A stretch of DNA of 64,000 nucleotides, from positions 62,001-126,000 of the forward strand of contig LYSZ01000005.1 of the NCBI GenBank assembly GCA_001657385.1, given 5' to 3'. The translations under genes and the position numbers were made by a program. Shown here one piece after another: positions 53,199-62,036 of the stretch. Under the pieces are notes generated by a model. The model had not been told where the DNA came from, made no database searches, and saw only the letters and a list, made by a program, of their open reading frames with translations. How positions within the stretch are numbered: the stretch's first letter is position 1; each line of letters opens with the position of its first letter. The DNA comes from Parvularcula sp. BBD 1991-13 (GTDB lineage: Bacteria > Pseudomonadota > Alphaproteobacteria > Caulobacterales > Parvularculaceae).

Positions 53199-54561
53199 CC
53201 ATGATCTGTCGCGCCGGGCGCGTGGTCAGGCGGGCGGCCGGGCGCACCGCCTCGCTGTCGCCCGCAACGTCGAAGTCGAAGCGCCGCCAAAGGCGCGCCA
53301 GGATGAGCGCGCTTTCAATCGCGGCGAAGCCGGCGCCGACGCAACTGTGGGGTCCCGACCCGAACGGGAGATAGGCCCCGTCGACAAGATCGTCCGCGCG
53401 CCCGGGCATGAAGCGATCCGGATCAAACAGGTCGGGATCGCGCCAATAGGCCCGGTGACGGTGCAGCGTCCATGGCGCGATCATGATCAGGGCGCCCTTC
53501 CGGACGCGGTGGCGGCCGACATGGCCGGCGCGCATGGCGACGCGCGGCATGAAGGTGATCGGCGGGTACAGCCGCAGGACTTCCTTGAAAAGGCTGCGTG
53601 TAAAGACGAGTTTCTTGACGCCGTCGAAATCGACCGGCCCGTCGCCGAACGCGCCGTCGACTTCATCGCGAAGACGCGCGGCGACGTCCGGCCGCTGCGA
53701 CAGGATGTAGAACGCCCAGGTCAGGGCGCTCGCCGTGGTTTCGTGCCCCGCCAGGAAAAACACCCCGAGCTGATCGATCAGTTCGTCGCGGGAAAACGCC
53801 GCGCCGGTTCCGGCGTCGCGCGCCTCGATCACCGCCGTCGCGATATCGTTATAGGTCCCCGCGCCGGCGCCCCGATGGGTGTCGACCAGTGCGCCGATAT
53901 GGCGCCTGATCCGCGCGCACGCCTTAAGCACGGCGGCGTCCTGCGGCACGGTCGCCCAGGCCGGGCTGACGATGAGGCGCCAGATCCTGACCTGACCGAC
54001 CCCGCGCTCGAAAACGGCGAAATCGTCGAACACGTCCTGCGCGACCGTCGATTCCAGCGAGACCGAAAAAACCGTGCGGCAGATGATGTCAGCGGTGAGG
54101 TGGCTCATGGCGAGATCGAGCGAAACCGTCTCGCCCCGGCGCGCCGCGGCGGCGAGCCAGCGCTCATGGTCGTCGACGGCCGCGGTCATGGCCCCGAAGG
54201 CGACGCCGAGGCGCATCATCGAGAAGGCGGGATCGATCATGGCGCGCTGACGGCGCCATTTCGGGCCGTCGGAGACGAAGATCGATTCGCCGATCAGCGG
54301 CTCCAGGGCGCCGACCATCAGATCGCTTTTCGGAAACAAAGTTCCGTCATCGGCGAGAATTTCCCGCACCAGCGCCGGGTCGTTGAACAGTTTGATCGAG
54401 CGGCGCGAATAGCCAAGCTCGCCGGCGTCCATGCGATAGGCGGCCGCGGGCAACAGGCTCAACAGGTCGCCGTCGCCGCGCCATATCGTGCGCATGAGCG
54501 CGGCGACGGGCGGCAGGTGAGACGGTCGGGGCGGTTCGAAGAGAGCGGCGTTTTCGGGCAT
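53173..54561 (-). CDS. Cytochrome P450
   Basis: 462 residues from ATG 54561 (MPENAALFEPP); an ATG nine codons upstream is possible. All P450 signatures are present: I-helix AGHETTAS, ExxR in FKEVLRLYPP, the PERF-like PDRFMPG, and the heme loop FGSGPHSCVG with the axial Cys407. It is probably soluble, as no N-terminal membrane anchor is seen. No ferredoxin or reductase is adjacent. The sequence resembles the CYP group of alphaproteobacteria with unknown lipid-like substrates. Divergent from the 54609 membrane gene by 47 bases. Confidence 0.93.
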   Translation of the reverse strand: MPENAALFEPPRPSHLPPVAALMRTIWRGDGDLLSLLPAAAYRMDAGELGYSRRSIKLFNDPALVREILADDGTLFPKSDLMVGALEPLIGESIFVSDGPKWRRQRAMIDPAFSMMRLGVAFGAMTAAVDDHERWLAAAARRGETVSLDLAMSHLTADIICRTVFSVSLESTVAQDVFDDFAVFERGVGQVRIWRLIVSPAWATVPQDAAVLKACARIRRHIGALVDTHRGAGAGTYNDIATAVIEARDAGTGAAFSRDELIDQLGVFFLAGHETTASALTWAFYILSQRPDVAARLRDEVDGAFGDGPVDFDGVKKLVFTRSLFKEVLRLYPPITFMPRVAMRAGHVGRHRVRKGALIMIAPWTLHRHRAYWRDPDLFDPDRFMPGRADDLVDGAYLPFGSGPHSCVGAGFAAIESALILARLWRRFDFDVAGDSEAVRPAARLTTRPARQIMVKPRFHAP

Positions 54562-54608
54562 TATGCTATTTCTGGCGTTTACGGACAATATTGCGCGGAG
54601 AGTTGAGC

Positions 54609-55385
54609 TTGTCGACTCATCATTTTTTCGAGGTGCTGATCGCCTTGCACATTACGAGCGGCGCGCCGGGGCTGTTGACCTTCTGGGCGCCCGTGATCAT
54701 GAAAAAGGGCGGCGACCCGCACAAGTTCTGGGGCAGGGCGTTCACCTTCGCGATGCTGTTCACCGCGTCCGTCGCCGCCGTCATGTCGGTCACAACGCTG
54801 ATCGCGCCGATGGCGACCCATCCGCATCTTGCGTCGCATCCGGAGTTTTCGGACCCGGCGCTCGTCCGCGGCGTCTTCGGCTGGATGATGCTGTATCTGG
54901 CGATCCTGACGATCAACCTTGCATGGTACGGTTGGCGCTGCATCGTCAATCGCGCGGACCATCTCCGGAACCGGGACTGGCGCAACATGACGCTGCAGGC
55001 GCTTCTCGCCGCCGCGTCGGCGAACTGCGCGCTGCAAGGAGCGCTCATCGGCCAGGCGATGATGGTCGGGATTTCGCTTGTCGGGTTCGCCACGGTCGCA
55101 ACGAACCTGTGGTTCATTCTCAAGGACGCGCCCGGGCCGATGGGATGGCTGCTGGAACATATCAAAGGGATCGTCGGTACAGGAATATCCGTCTACACGG
55201 CGTTTTTCGCTTTCGGCGCGGTCCGCCTGCTGCCCGAGGCGGCGCTCTCGCCGGTGCTGTGGGCCGTGCCCCTGGTCGTGGGCCTGGCGCTGATCATCTA
55301 TCACCAGCAAAAAGTCCGGCAGCGGATGAAACCGCGCCGCATCCCGGTTCTTGCCGGCGAGCCTGCCGAAACCGCCGGGCGCTGA
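54609..55385 (+). CDS. Integral membrane protein, possibly DUF2306-like
   Basis: 258 residues from TTG 54609 with GGAG nine bases upstream (an in-frame TTG at 54591 is an alternative). About seven hydrophobic segments are visible. The N-terminal HITSGAPGLLTFWAPVI then GGDPHKFWGRAFTFAMLFTA resembles the HxxxG/GRxF pattern of DUF2306 membrane proteins, though I am not sure. Function unknown. It is divergent from the P450 with a 47-base shared promoter region, so joint regulation is likely. Confidence 0.72.
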   Translation: MSTHHFFEVLIALHITSGAPGLLTFWAPVIMKKGGDPHKFWGRAFTFAMLFTASVAAVMSVTTLIAPMATHPHLASHPEFSDPALVRGVFGWMMLYLAILTINLAWYGWRCIVNRADHLRNRDWRNMTLQALLAAASANCALQGALIGQAMMVGISLVGFATVATNLWFILKDAPGPMGWLLEHIKGIVGTGISVYTAFFAFGAVRLLPEAALSPVLWAVPLVVGLALIIYHQQKVRQRMKPRRIPVLAGEPAETAGR

Positions 55386-55456
55386 ACGTCGCTCGCGCAA
55401 CCGCCGCGGGGGCCGCCGCTGCAAGCTGCGCGGCGGGATGAGGCGCGGCGCGGGTG

Positions 55457-55474
55457 TTCACTTGTAAAAGTGAA
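55457..55474. promoter_or_regulatory. Perfect inverted repeat, candidate operator
   Basis: TTCACTT-GTAA-AAGTGAA, a 7-4-7 palindrome in an AT-rich stretch, 145 bases upstream of the propeller lipoprotein gene. No known regulator motif is matched. Confidence 0.4.
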
Positions 55475-55618
55475 GAATGTATGTGAAGAACGATTATTTG
55501 TATTTTACTGTATTTGTGTTTATTGTGATCGAGTGCATCGCCTGATTGCCGGAGCGTGCGGCTTTTCCAGGTCTGATGAAGCATCGAGAGGACGCACCAT
55601 CAAGGGGAGGGTGATCGG

Positions 55619-56623
55619 ATGATTAGCGTCATCAGAACGGCGTTCTTGTGCGCCGCCGCGGCGATGGCCGCGTCATGCGGGGCGCGGTTGTCGCTCGTTG
55701 AAACGAAGCGTCTCGATTTCACATCCTTTGCCGACGACACCGTTTATCTGACCGAGGCCGGGGAGGTCGAGAACCGGCTTTACATGATCTGGGGGAACGG
55801 CAAGATATCGAGATCCGACATTTCCCCTCTCGACTGGCGTCCGGCGCTGTCGATCTCATGCGTTATCGGGCCCGGCGCGGTCAGTTACGACGCCGTCAAC
55901 AACACCTTGATGCGCGTGAAGCTTGTCACCCAGGGCGTGCTTGACGAGTTGCAGATCACCCAGGGGAACAGCAGCCGCCGCATCGGCTGCCCCAACGAAT
56001 CGTTGAACGCGACGTCGGACTACATGGCCGAGATCTTCATGCATCGAGGCGCGCGATATGTGGCGTGGTGGGACGGCGACGATCTGACGCTGGCGGACTT
56101 GCCGGGCAAGGAGGTCGTCAACGAACGCACGGTGTTTACCCGGTCGCCGCTGGGCGGTGGCGTGTTCGGCGCGTTCCAGCCGAGCGCGACCAGCCTCGGC
56201 GACCGTTTGTTCATCCTCACCCAGCGCGGCTCCGACGACGCCAGAGCGATGCACCTGGCGTCGTCGAGCGATCTGACGAACTGGGACAATAACATGATAG
56301 AGGTTGGGGCCCCGGTCGCGCCGCGCCCCCAGATCGTTGAATTCGGCGGCGTTCTGTTCATCTTCTATCACAGCTTCATCCCCGATAACGAGGTGCGGTA
56401 CATCTATTCCGTCGACGCCGGGGCGAGTTGGTCCGATCCGGTTTTCCTTCCCGCCGACCCCGCTGTCGAACCGACCGGCCGGGTCGGTGTCGTCGGCGGC
56501 ATCGGCGTCGCCCGTCATTTCGATACCCGTGACGATACGGTGCGGCTGGCCGTCGCCTGGCCTTCGGACCAGGATATCCCGGCGCCGATCCTGATATCGA
56601 TCTACGACCTGGTGCGCGAATGA
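55619..56623 (+). CDS. Lipoprotein with sialidase-like beta-propeller (Asp-box) repeats
   Basis: 334 residues. Lipoprotein-type signal (FLCAAAAMAASCGARL), so probably anchored at a membrane surface. The mature part is beta-rich with Asp-box-like motifs, best seen in YSVDAGASWSDP (SxDxGxxW) near residue 270, and a weaker HLASSSDLTNWD, suggesting a 5-6 blade propeller like glycosyl hydrolase/BNR proteins. No catalytic residues of sialidases can be assigned. Role unknown. GGGAGG precedes the ATG. Confidence 0.7.
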   Translation: MISVIRTAFLCAAAAMAASCGARLSLVETKRLDFTSFADDTVYLTEAGEVENRLYMIWGNGKISRSDISPLDWRPALSISCVIGPGAVSYDAVNNTLMRVKLVTQGVLDELQITQGNSSRRIGCPNESLNATSDYMAEIFMHRGARYVAWWDGDDLTLADLPGKEVVNERTVFTRSPLGGGVFGAFQPSATSLGDRLFILTQRGSDDARAMHLASSSDLTNWDNNMIEVGAPVAPRPQIVEFGGVLFIFYHSFIPDNEVRYIYSVDAGASWSDPVFLPADPAVEPTGRVGVVGGIGVARHFDTRDDTVRLAVAWPSDQDIPAPILISIYDLVRE

Positions 56624-56974
56624 GGCCGCTTTCGGGCGCGGCGCTGGCGCGGCGATGCTGGTCCCCGGAGAGGTTGGTCCGGGGGGGCTTGTCCGGGGAT
56701 GCTCTTCCGGCGACCCTGATGCGGCGGCGGGGGTCGTCATTCGGCGTCCGCTCGCGTCGCCTTTCATGTTGCGCCGCCGAAATCGCCGACGGGTTTTGTT
56801 TCTTTTGATTTTTCAGTAAATTGACGCTGGCGTGGTCTGGAACTGGCTGCGGCGCGTAGGTGTCTCGTACAGGACGCGACCGCAGACGAAGCAGGCGCGT
56901 TGGATGACTTTTCAGCGGCGAGTGGGTACACTCGCTCGGGGAACACGCTTTTATAAGCATACGGAGGGTATTGA
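56624..56974. other. Intergenic region before the tethered cytochrome gene
   Basis: 351 bases. GC-rich inverted stretches (TCCCCGGA near 56660 and TCCGGGGG near 56683) could fold as a structured tail of the propeller gene. An AT-rich block near 56800-56825 may hold the promoter. GCGAGTG-GGTA-CACTCGC (56918-56935) is a perfect 7 bp hairpin. No TGT-N12-ACA site was found. Confidence 0.4.
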
Positions 56975-57853
56975 ATGCGAGTTTTGTTGAACAGGACGTC
57001 GGGCGCGGCGATGGCTGTACTGCTGGCTGCGACCGTGACCGCGTGCGGCGGCGGCGAAAGCTCAAGCGACGCTGAGGAGTCGGCGGCGAATGCTGAGGCG
57101 TCGGCGTCCGATAACGCAGCGGACAATACCGAGGACGCCGTTCCGGGGTCCATGGAAGAAGCCGAAGCCGCCGCTGAGGAAGCGCGCGACGCGGCCGAGG
57201 CTGCTGGCGACGCCGCCTCGGACGCCGCGAACGCCGCCGCCGACGCCGCCTCGGACGCCGCGAACGCCGCCGCCGACGCGGCTGGCGACGCCATGGACGA
57301 CGCATCGCAGGCCGCGAGCGACGCCGCCGACGCTGTGCGTGAAGAAGCTGAAAAAATGGAAGACGCCGCCGAGGATGCAGCCCAGGGCGCTGCCGATCAA
57401 GCCGAGGAGGCCGCCGCCGCCATGGATGAGGCGGTGACTGAAGCCGCGGCGTCGATGGGGGATGCTGCTGAAAAAACCGCCAACATGACCGCCGGCGCTT
57501 CCGAAGCCGCCGCCGACGGCGCCTCGTCCGTGCTGGCGAGCCTCGACGGCGACGCCGCCGCGGGCAAACGCGTCTTCGTCAAGTGCATGGCGTGCCACGT
57601 CGTGCAGGAAGGACAAAACCGGGTCGGTCCGTCGCTTTACGGCATTGTCGGTCGCGAAGCCGGCTCCGTTCCGGGCTTCAACTATTCCGACGCCAACAAG
57701 AATTCCGGAATCGTGTGGACCGAAGAGGTATTGTTCGAATATCTCGAAAACCCGCAAGAATACATTCCGGGTACGCGCATGATCTTCCCTGGCCTGCCGA
57801 GCGAGCAGGACCGGGCGGATGTGATTGCCTATATCAAGGCCGAGTCGCAGTAG
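56975..57853 (+). CDS. Membrane-tethered c-type cytochrome with long Ala-rich helical linker
   Basis: 292 residues, with ACGGAGGGTA just before the ATG. Lipoprotein signal with lipobox VTAC (Cys24). Residues 25-190 are almost only Ala, Asp, Glu, Ser and Asn, with an 11-residue period (DAASDAANAAA at 79-89 and 90-100), as in LEA/apolipoprotein-like helices; this should be a long flexible or amphipathic tether. The last 100 residues are a class I cytochrome c: heme site CMACH (Cys204, Cys207, His208) and axial Met269 in GTRMIF. The domain closely matches the soluble cytochrome at 22643. The layout resembles cytochrome cy of Rhodobacter, though that one has a TM anchor. Upstream of bchI, it may donate electrons to the reaction centre. 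Confidence 0.92.
   Translation: MRVLLNRTSGAAMAVLLAATVTACGGGESSSDAEESAANAEASASDNAADNTEDAVPGSMEEAEAAAEEARDAAEAAGDAASDAANAAADAASDAANAAADAAGDAMDDASQAASDAADAVREEAEKMEDAAEDAAQGAADQAEEAAAAMDEAVTEAAASMGDAAEKTANMTAGASEAAADGASSVLASLDGDAAAGKRVFVKCMACHVVQEGQNRVGPSLYGIVGREAGSVPGFNYSDANKNSGIVWTEEVLFEYLENPQEYIPGTRMIFPGLPSEQDRADVIAYIKAESQ
57209..57274 (+). repeat. Perfect 33 bp tandem duplication in the cytochrome linker
   Basis: Two identical 33-base units (57209-57241 and 57242-57274), each coding DAASDAANAAA, followed by degenerate copies. The identical DNA shows recent in-frame expansion of an 11-residue helical unit. Confidence 0.9.
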
Positions 57854-57874
57854 ACGACGCCAGCATTTATGCAG

Positions 57875-57910
57875 AAAGCCGCCGGGTTTTTTTGTCCCGG
57901 CGGCTTTTTT
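57875..57910 (+). terminator. Intrinsic terminator after the cytochrome gene
   Basis: AAAGCCGCCGGG, a loop of TTTTTTTGT, then CCCGGCGGCTTT with a continuing T tract. A perfect 12 bp stem. It separates the cytochrome from bchI, so bchI needs its own promoter in the 50 bases that follow. Confidence 0.88.
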
Positions 57911-57962
57911 CGTGTTATATTAATAAAAACAATACAATCCGCAGCAGAGCGGAAGAGGATGC

Positions 57963-58988
57963 ATGTCGGCTTACCCGTTTTCGGCGATTGTCGGTCAGGA
58001 TGAAATCAAAACAGCGCTGTTGATTGCGGCCGTGGATCGAAATGTCGGCGGCGTGCTCGCCTTCGGCGATCGCGGCACCGGCAAGTCAACGGCGATCCGC
58101 GCGCTGGCGGCGCTGCTGCCCAAGCTGCCGGTGGTGAAAAACTGCCCCTATCGCTGCGATCCGGGCGCGCCGGCCCGGCGATGCGAGCTTTGCACGGGGG
58201 CGCCGGGAAAAAAGACGTCTCCCGATGCGGTTCAGGAGCCGGCGCCGGTCGTCGATCTGCCCCTTGGCGCCACGGAGGACCGCGTCGTCGGCGCGCTCGA
58301 TCTGGAAAAGGCGCTGGTCCAGGGGGAAAAGCGTTTCGAGCCCGGCCTGCTGGCGCGGGCCCATCGTGGATTTCTTTACATCGACGAGGTCAACCTGCTC
58401 GACGACCATCTGGTCGATGTTCTTCTCGACGTTGCGGCCTCGGGCGAGAATGTCGTCGAACGGGAGGGCCTGAGCGTGCGCCACCCGGCGCGGTTCGTTC
58501 TCGTGGGCAGCGGCAACCCGGAAGAGGGCGAACTGCGTCCGCAACTGCTCGACCGGTTCGGCCTGTCCGCTGATGTCCGCACGCCGACCGACCCGGCGGC
58601 CCGAATCGAAATCGTCCGCCGCCGCGACGCCTATGAACGCGATCCGCAGGGCTTCATCGCCAAGTGGCGCCGCAAGGACAATGCGGTGCGCAGGAAGATC
58701 GACCAGGCGCGCCAATCCCTCGACGATATCGAGACGCCGGACGCCGTGCTCGAACGGGCGGCGGCGCTGTGCATCGCGCTTGGTACGGACGGTCTGCGCG
58801 GGGAGCTGACTCTGATGCGCGCGGCGCGGGCGATGTGCGCGCTTGAAGGCAAGCCGGTCGTGACCGAGGACGATCTGCGTCATGTGGCGCCGATGGCCAT
58901 GCGTCACCGCCTGCGCAAGGACCCGCTGGACGAAACCGACGCCTCGTCGCGGGTGGCGCGCGCCATCGACGATCTGTTCGCGGCGTGA
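57963..58988 (+). CDS. bchI: Magnesium chelatase ATPase subunit I
   Basis: 341 residues. AAA+ ATPase subunit of protoporphyrin IX magnesium chelatase, the first committed step of bacteriochlorophyll synthesis. Walker A GDRGTGKST (35-43), Walker B LYIDEVNLL (DEVN 141-144), arginine-finger region LLDRFGL. A cysteine cluster (Cys61, 65, 74, 77) in the NCPYRCDPG region is as in other BchI proteins. AAGAGG lies upstream. The stop overlaps the bchD start by four bases. Confidence 0.97.
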   Translation: MSAYPFSAIVGQDEIKTALLIAAVDRNVGGVLAFGDRGTGKSTAIRALAALLPKLPVVKNCPYRCDPGAPARRCELCTGAPGKKTSPDAVQEPAPVVDLPLGATEDRVVGALDLEKALVQGEKRFEPGLLARAHRGFLYIDEVNLLDDHLVDVLLDVAASGENVVEREGLSVRHPARFVLVGSGNPEEGELRPQLLDRFGLSADVRTPTDPAARIEIVRRRDAYERDPQGFIAKWRRKDNAVRRKIDQARQSLDDIETPDAVLERAAALCIALGTDGLRGELTLMRAARAMCALEGKPVVTEDDLRHVAPMAMRHRLRKDPLDETDASSRVARAIDDLFAA

Positions 58989-60958
58989 CCGCTCCGGGCA
59001 ATGCGCTGTATGCGGATGACCGGCTTGCGGCGCGGGCCGGAGCGGACGACGGCGCGGCGGCCGCATGGGACGACGCCCAGCACGCCGCGGCCCTCATCGC
59101 GGTCGACCCGGCCGGGCTGAAGGGCGCGGCGCTGGCCGCCGGCGCCGGGCCGGTGCGCGAGCGCTGGATGGCGCAGTTTCTCGCCCTTGCGCCGGATGCG
59201 CCGCCGGTGCGCCGCCTGCCCCTCAACGCCAGCGAAGACCGGTTGCTCGGCGGGCTCGATCTCGCCGCGACGCTGGCCGCGGGCCGACCCGTCGCCGAGA
59301 CCGGCTTGCTTGCGGACGCCGATGGCGGCGTGCTGATCGCGGCGATGGCCGAGCGGATGGCGCCGGTGACGGCGGCCAACATCGCCGCCGCGTTGGACGA
59401 CGGCTTAGTGCGCGTGGAGCGGGACGGTTTTTCCCATCGGGACCGCGCGCGGTTTACCCTTATTCTGCTGGACGAAGGCGTCGACGATCACGAATCCCCC
59501 CCGGCGCTGCTGCTTGAACGTCTGGCGTTCCGGCTCGATCTTCACGCGGTTTCCATTCGCGCCGCCGGCCCGTGCCCGTGGACTGCGGGCGAGGTCGCGC
59601 ATGCGCGCCGGATCCTGAACACGGTCGAGACGCCGGATGCGCTGCTCGACGCGATCAACATGGCCGCGCTCGCCGTCGGCGCTCATTCGATCCGGGTGCT
59701 GCAATTTTGCGCGCGCGCCGCGCGCGCCTCGGCCGCGCTGTCGGGGCGAACACAGGCGACGGACGCCGACGCCGAGATCGCGTGCCGTCTGGTGCTGGGC
59801 CCGAGAGCGGCCCAGCCGCCCGCCGGCGATCCGCTTGCGGACGATGCGCCCCCGCCGCCGGCGCCCGAAGACGCTTCGCCCGAAGACGCTCCGGATAGCG
59901 CGCCGGACGATGCGCCGGCGCCGGACAGCGGCCGCGACGAGGCGGCGGACCCCGATCGTGAAAAGGATATCGACCTTTCCGACATGCCGGAGGAAATGCT
60001 GATCGAGGCGCTCACCGGCGCGGCGCTGGCCAATCCGCTGAGCGGGCTGCAGGCGCGAAAATCCGCGTCGGGACGCAGCGCCGCCCTGGGCAAGTCCGGC
60101 GACGTCAGCCGCAACCGGCACAAGGGGCGCCCGATCGGATCGCGCAAGGGCGATCCGCGCCGTGACGGCCGTCTCGATATTCTCGCCACCTTGCGCGCGG
60201 CGTCTCCGTGGCAGAAGCTGCGCGGGGCCGACGGACTGTCGAACGGTTCTTTACATTCTGAAAAGCCGCGCGCCGGAAAGCCTGACGCTAGAAAACCCCA
60301 TGCCGGAAAAACCTATGACCGAAAACCGGGCCGCATCCGGGTGCGGCCCGAGGATTTTCACGTCAAGCAATTCAAGCAACAGACCGAGTCCACGATCATT
60401 TTCGTCGTCGACGCGTCCGGGTCGGCGGCGATGAACCGGATGGCCGAAGCAAAGGGCGCGGTGGAGCGCCTGCTCGCCGATTGCTACGCCCGGCGCGATC
60501 ACGCGGCGCTGATCGCGTTTCGCGGCGCGACGGCGGATCTCGTCCTGGCGCCGACCCGCTCGCTGGTGCGGGCGCGGCGCGAGCTGGCGCAGTTGCCCGG
60601 CGGCGGCGGTACGCCGCTCGCCGCGGGCGTTGACGCGGCCTACGCGCTCGCCGCGGCCGAAAAAGGCAGAGGCCGAACGCCCTATGTCGTCTTTCTGTCG
60701 GACGGGCGCGGTAATATTGCGCGCAATGGCGAGCCGGGACGCGACGCCGCCGCGGAGGACGCCATGAACGCCGCGCGGCGGTTGCGAAGCCTTGATTGTC
60801 CGGTGCTGTTTTTCGACGTCTCTCCGCGACCGGACAGGCGCGCCGAGCGGCTCGGCGAGGCGATGGGCGCGCGCTATCAGCCGCTTCCCTTCGTCGATGG
60901 GGGCCTCGTGTCGTCCGCCGTACGCCAGCGTATGGCGGAACGGGAGAAGCGGGCATGA
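58985..60958 (+). CDS. bchD: Magnesium chelatase subunit D
   Basis: 657 residues from GTG 58985. An AAA+-like domain with degenerate Walker motifs (PLNASEDRLLGGLDLA, TGLLADADGG), an acidic Pro/Asp-rich linker (about 275-325), then a C-terminal VWA integrin-like domain with the MIDAS motif DASGS at 476-480 (VVDASGSAAMNRM). It forms the ID complex with BchI that drives Mg insertion by BchH. Length is at the upper end for the family. bchH is not in the window. Confidence 0.96.
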   Translation: MTAPGNALYADDRLAARAGADDGAAAAWDDAQHAAALIAVDPAGLKGAALAAGAGPVRERWMAQFLALAPDAPPVRRLPLNASEDRLLGGLDLAATLAAGRPVAETGLLADADGGVLIAAMAERMAPVTAANIAAALDDGLVRVERDGFSHRDRARFTLILLDEGVDDHESPPALLLERLAFRLDLHAVSIRAAGPCPWTAGEVAHARRILNTVETPDALLDAINMAALAVGAHSIRVLQFCARAARASAALSGRTQATDADAEIACRLVLGPRAAQPPAGDPLADDAPPPPAPEDASPEDAPDSAPDDAPAPDSGRDEAADPDREKDIDLSDMPEEMLIEALTGAALANPLSGLQARKSASGRSAALGKSGDVSRNRHKGRPIGSRKGDPRRDGRLDILATLRAASPWQKLRGADGLSNGSLHSEKPRAGKPDARKPHAGKTYDRKPGRIRVRPEDFHVKQFKQQTESTIIFVVDASGSAAMNRMAEAKGAVERLLADCYARRDHAALIAFRGATADLVLAPTRSLVRARRELAQLPGGGGTPLAAGVDAAYALAAAEKGRGRTPYVVFLSDGRGNIARNGEPGRDAAAEDAMNAARRLRSLDCPVLFFDVSPRPDRRAERLGEAMGARYQPLPFVDGGLVSSAVRQRMAEREKRA

Positions 60959-60974
60959 TGGGGATGTCATTGCA

Positions 60975-61910
60975 ATGTGTTCAGATGCGCCGTGTTCAGA
61001 TGAAAAAGCCGCGGGGGCGTCCGTGTCCGCCGCGCTGAGCCGTCATGGATGGACCCCGGACGCCCGCCGCTGGCCGAATCGCCACGCCAGCCGGATGGTG
61101 GAGGCCGGCGACCAGCGCTGGCACGTGCAAACCGTCGGCGAGGGGCCGTCGGCGCTGCTCCTCCATGGGGCGGGCGCCTCGACTCATTCATGGGCGCCGC
61201 TGACGCCGTATCTCGCCGAAGAATTCCAACTGACGGCGATCGATCTGCCGGGGCACGGGTTCACGCAAAATCTGCGCAACCGTCTGCCGACGCTGCCCTA
61301 TGTGGCCGGCGCGGTCGCCGGGCTGATCAAGACGCTCGGGATCGATCCGGTCCTGATCGTCGGCCATTCCGCCGGGGCGGCGGTGATGCTCAAGCTGATG
61401 GCGACCGGCGCCGCGCCGGCGCGGGCGGTCAGCATCAATGGCGCGCTGAAGCCCTTTGACGGGCCGGCGGGACATCTCTTCCCGCTGTTTGCAAAAATGC
61501 TGATGCTTAATCCGTTTACGTCGCACTTTTTCGCCTGGCGCGCGCAGAGCCGCGCCCGCGTGGAGGCGCTGATCGGCCAGACGGGATCGACCGCGCCGCC
61601 CGAGCAGATCGACTGTTACGAACAGCTTCTGCAACGCCCGCAGCACGTTTCCGGCACGCTCGCCATGATGGCCAACTGGGACCTGACCGGCCTTGCCGCC
61701 GACATGCGCCGGATGACGGCGCCGGTTACGTTTATCGCCGGGGAGAAAGACGCCGCGGTGCCGCCCTCGGTCTCGCGCGAGGCGGCGGCGATCACGCCGG
61801 GGGCGCGGTACACGCTGCTGCCAGGGCTCGGTCATCTCGCGCATGAAGAGGACCCGGCGCAGATCGCGGCGCTGATCCGCGCGGCGAGCGGGGCCGGGGC
61901 GCCGGACTAG
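60975..61910 (+). CDS. bchO: BchO-like alpha/beta hydrolase
   Basis: 311 residues from ATG 60975 (MCSDAPCS); GTG 61023 (MSAALSRHGW) is close to the usual family start. Alpha/beta hydrolase with LLHGAGASTHSW (oxyanion), nucleophile GHSAG (Ser132), Asp in GEKDAAVP, and His in LGLGHLAHEE-like GLGHLAHEED. BchO always follows bchI and bchD in phototrophic alphaproteobacteria and is thought to assist magnesium chelation or porphyrin ester handling; its exact reaction is not settled. The start is 17 bases after the bchD stop. Confidence 0.88.
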   Translation: MCSDAPCSDEKAAGASVSAALSRHGWTPDARRWPNRHASRMVEAGDQRWHVQTVGEGPSALLLHGAGASTHSWAPLTPYLAEEFQLTAIDLPGHGFTQNLRNRLPTLPYVAGAVAGLIKTLGIDPVLIVGHSAGAAVMLKLMATGAAPARAVSINGALKPFDGPAGHLFPLFAKMLMLNPFTSHFFAWRAQSRARVEALIGQTGSTAPPEQIDCYEQLLQRPQHVSGTLAMMANWDLTGLAADMRRMTAPVTFIAGEKDAAVPPSVSREAAAITPGARYTLLPGLGHLAHEEDPAQIAALIRAASGAGAPD

Positions 61911-62036
61911 CGGCGCGCGCGCGACGCATTCGCCCCATCGGTTGCGGATGATCCGTATCGGCGCGTTTTCGTAAATTTTATAACTTGTGCTAGGGTCCCT
62001 CGGACGGCCCGGTAGCCAGGGGAGTTGATCGCCGCC

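Noticed and set aside
57209-57274. Tandem 33 bp repeat as a CRISPR-like array
   Set aside because: The copies are adjacent without spacers and are in frame inside a protein-coding linker.
57913-57931. Possible PpsR site before bchI (TGT ... ACA)
   Set aside because: The spacing between TGT and ACA is 13 bases (or 18), not 12, and the arms are not symmetric.
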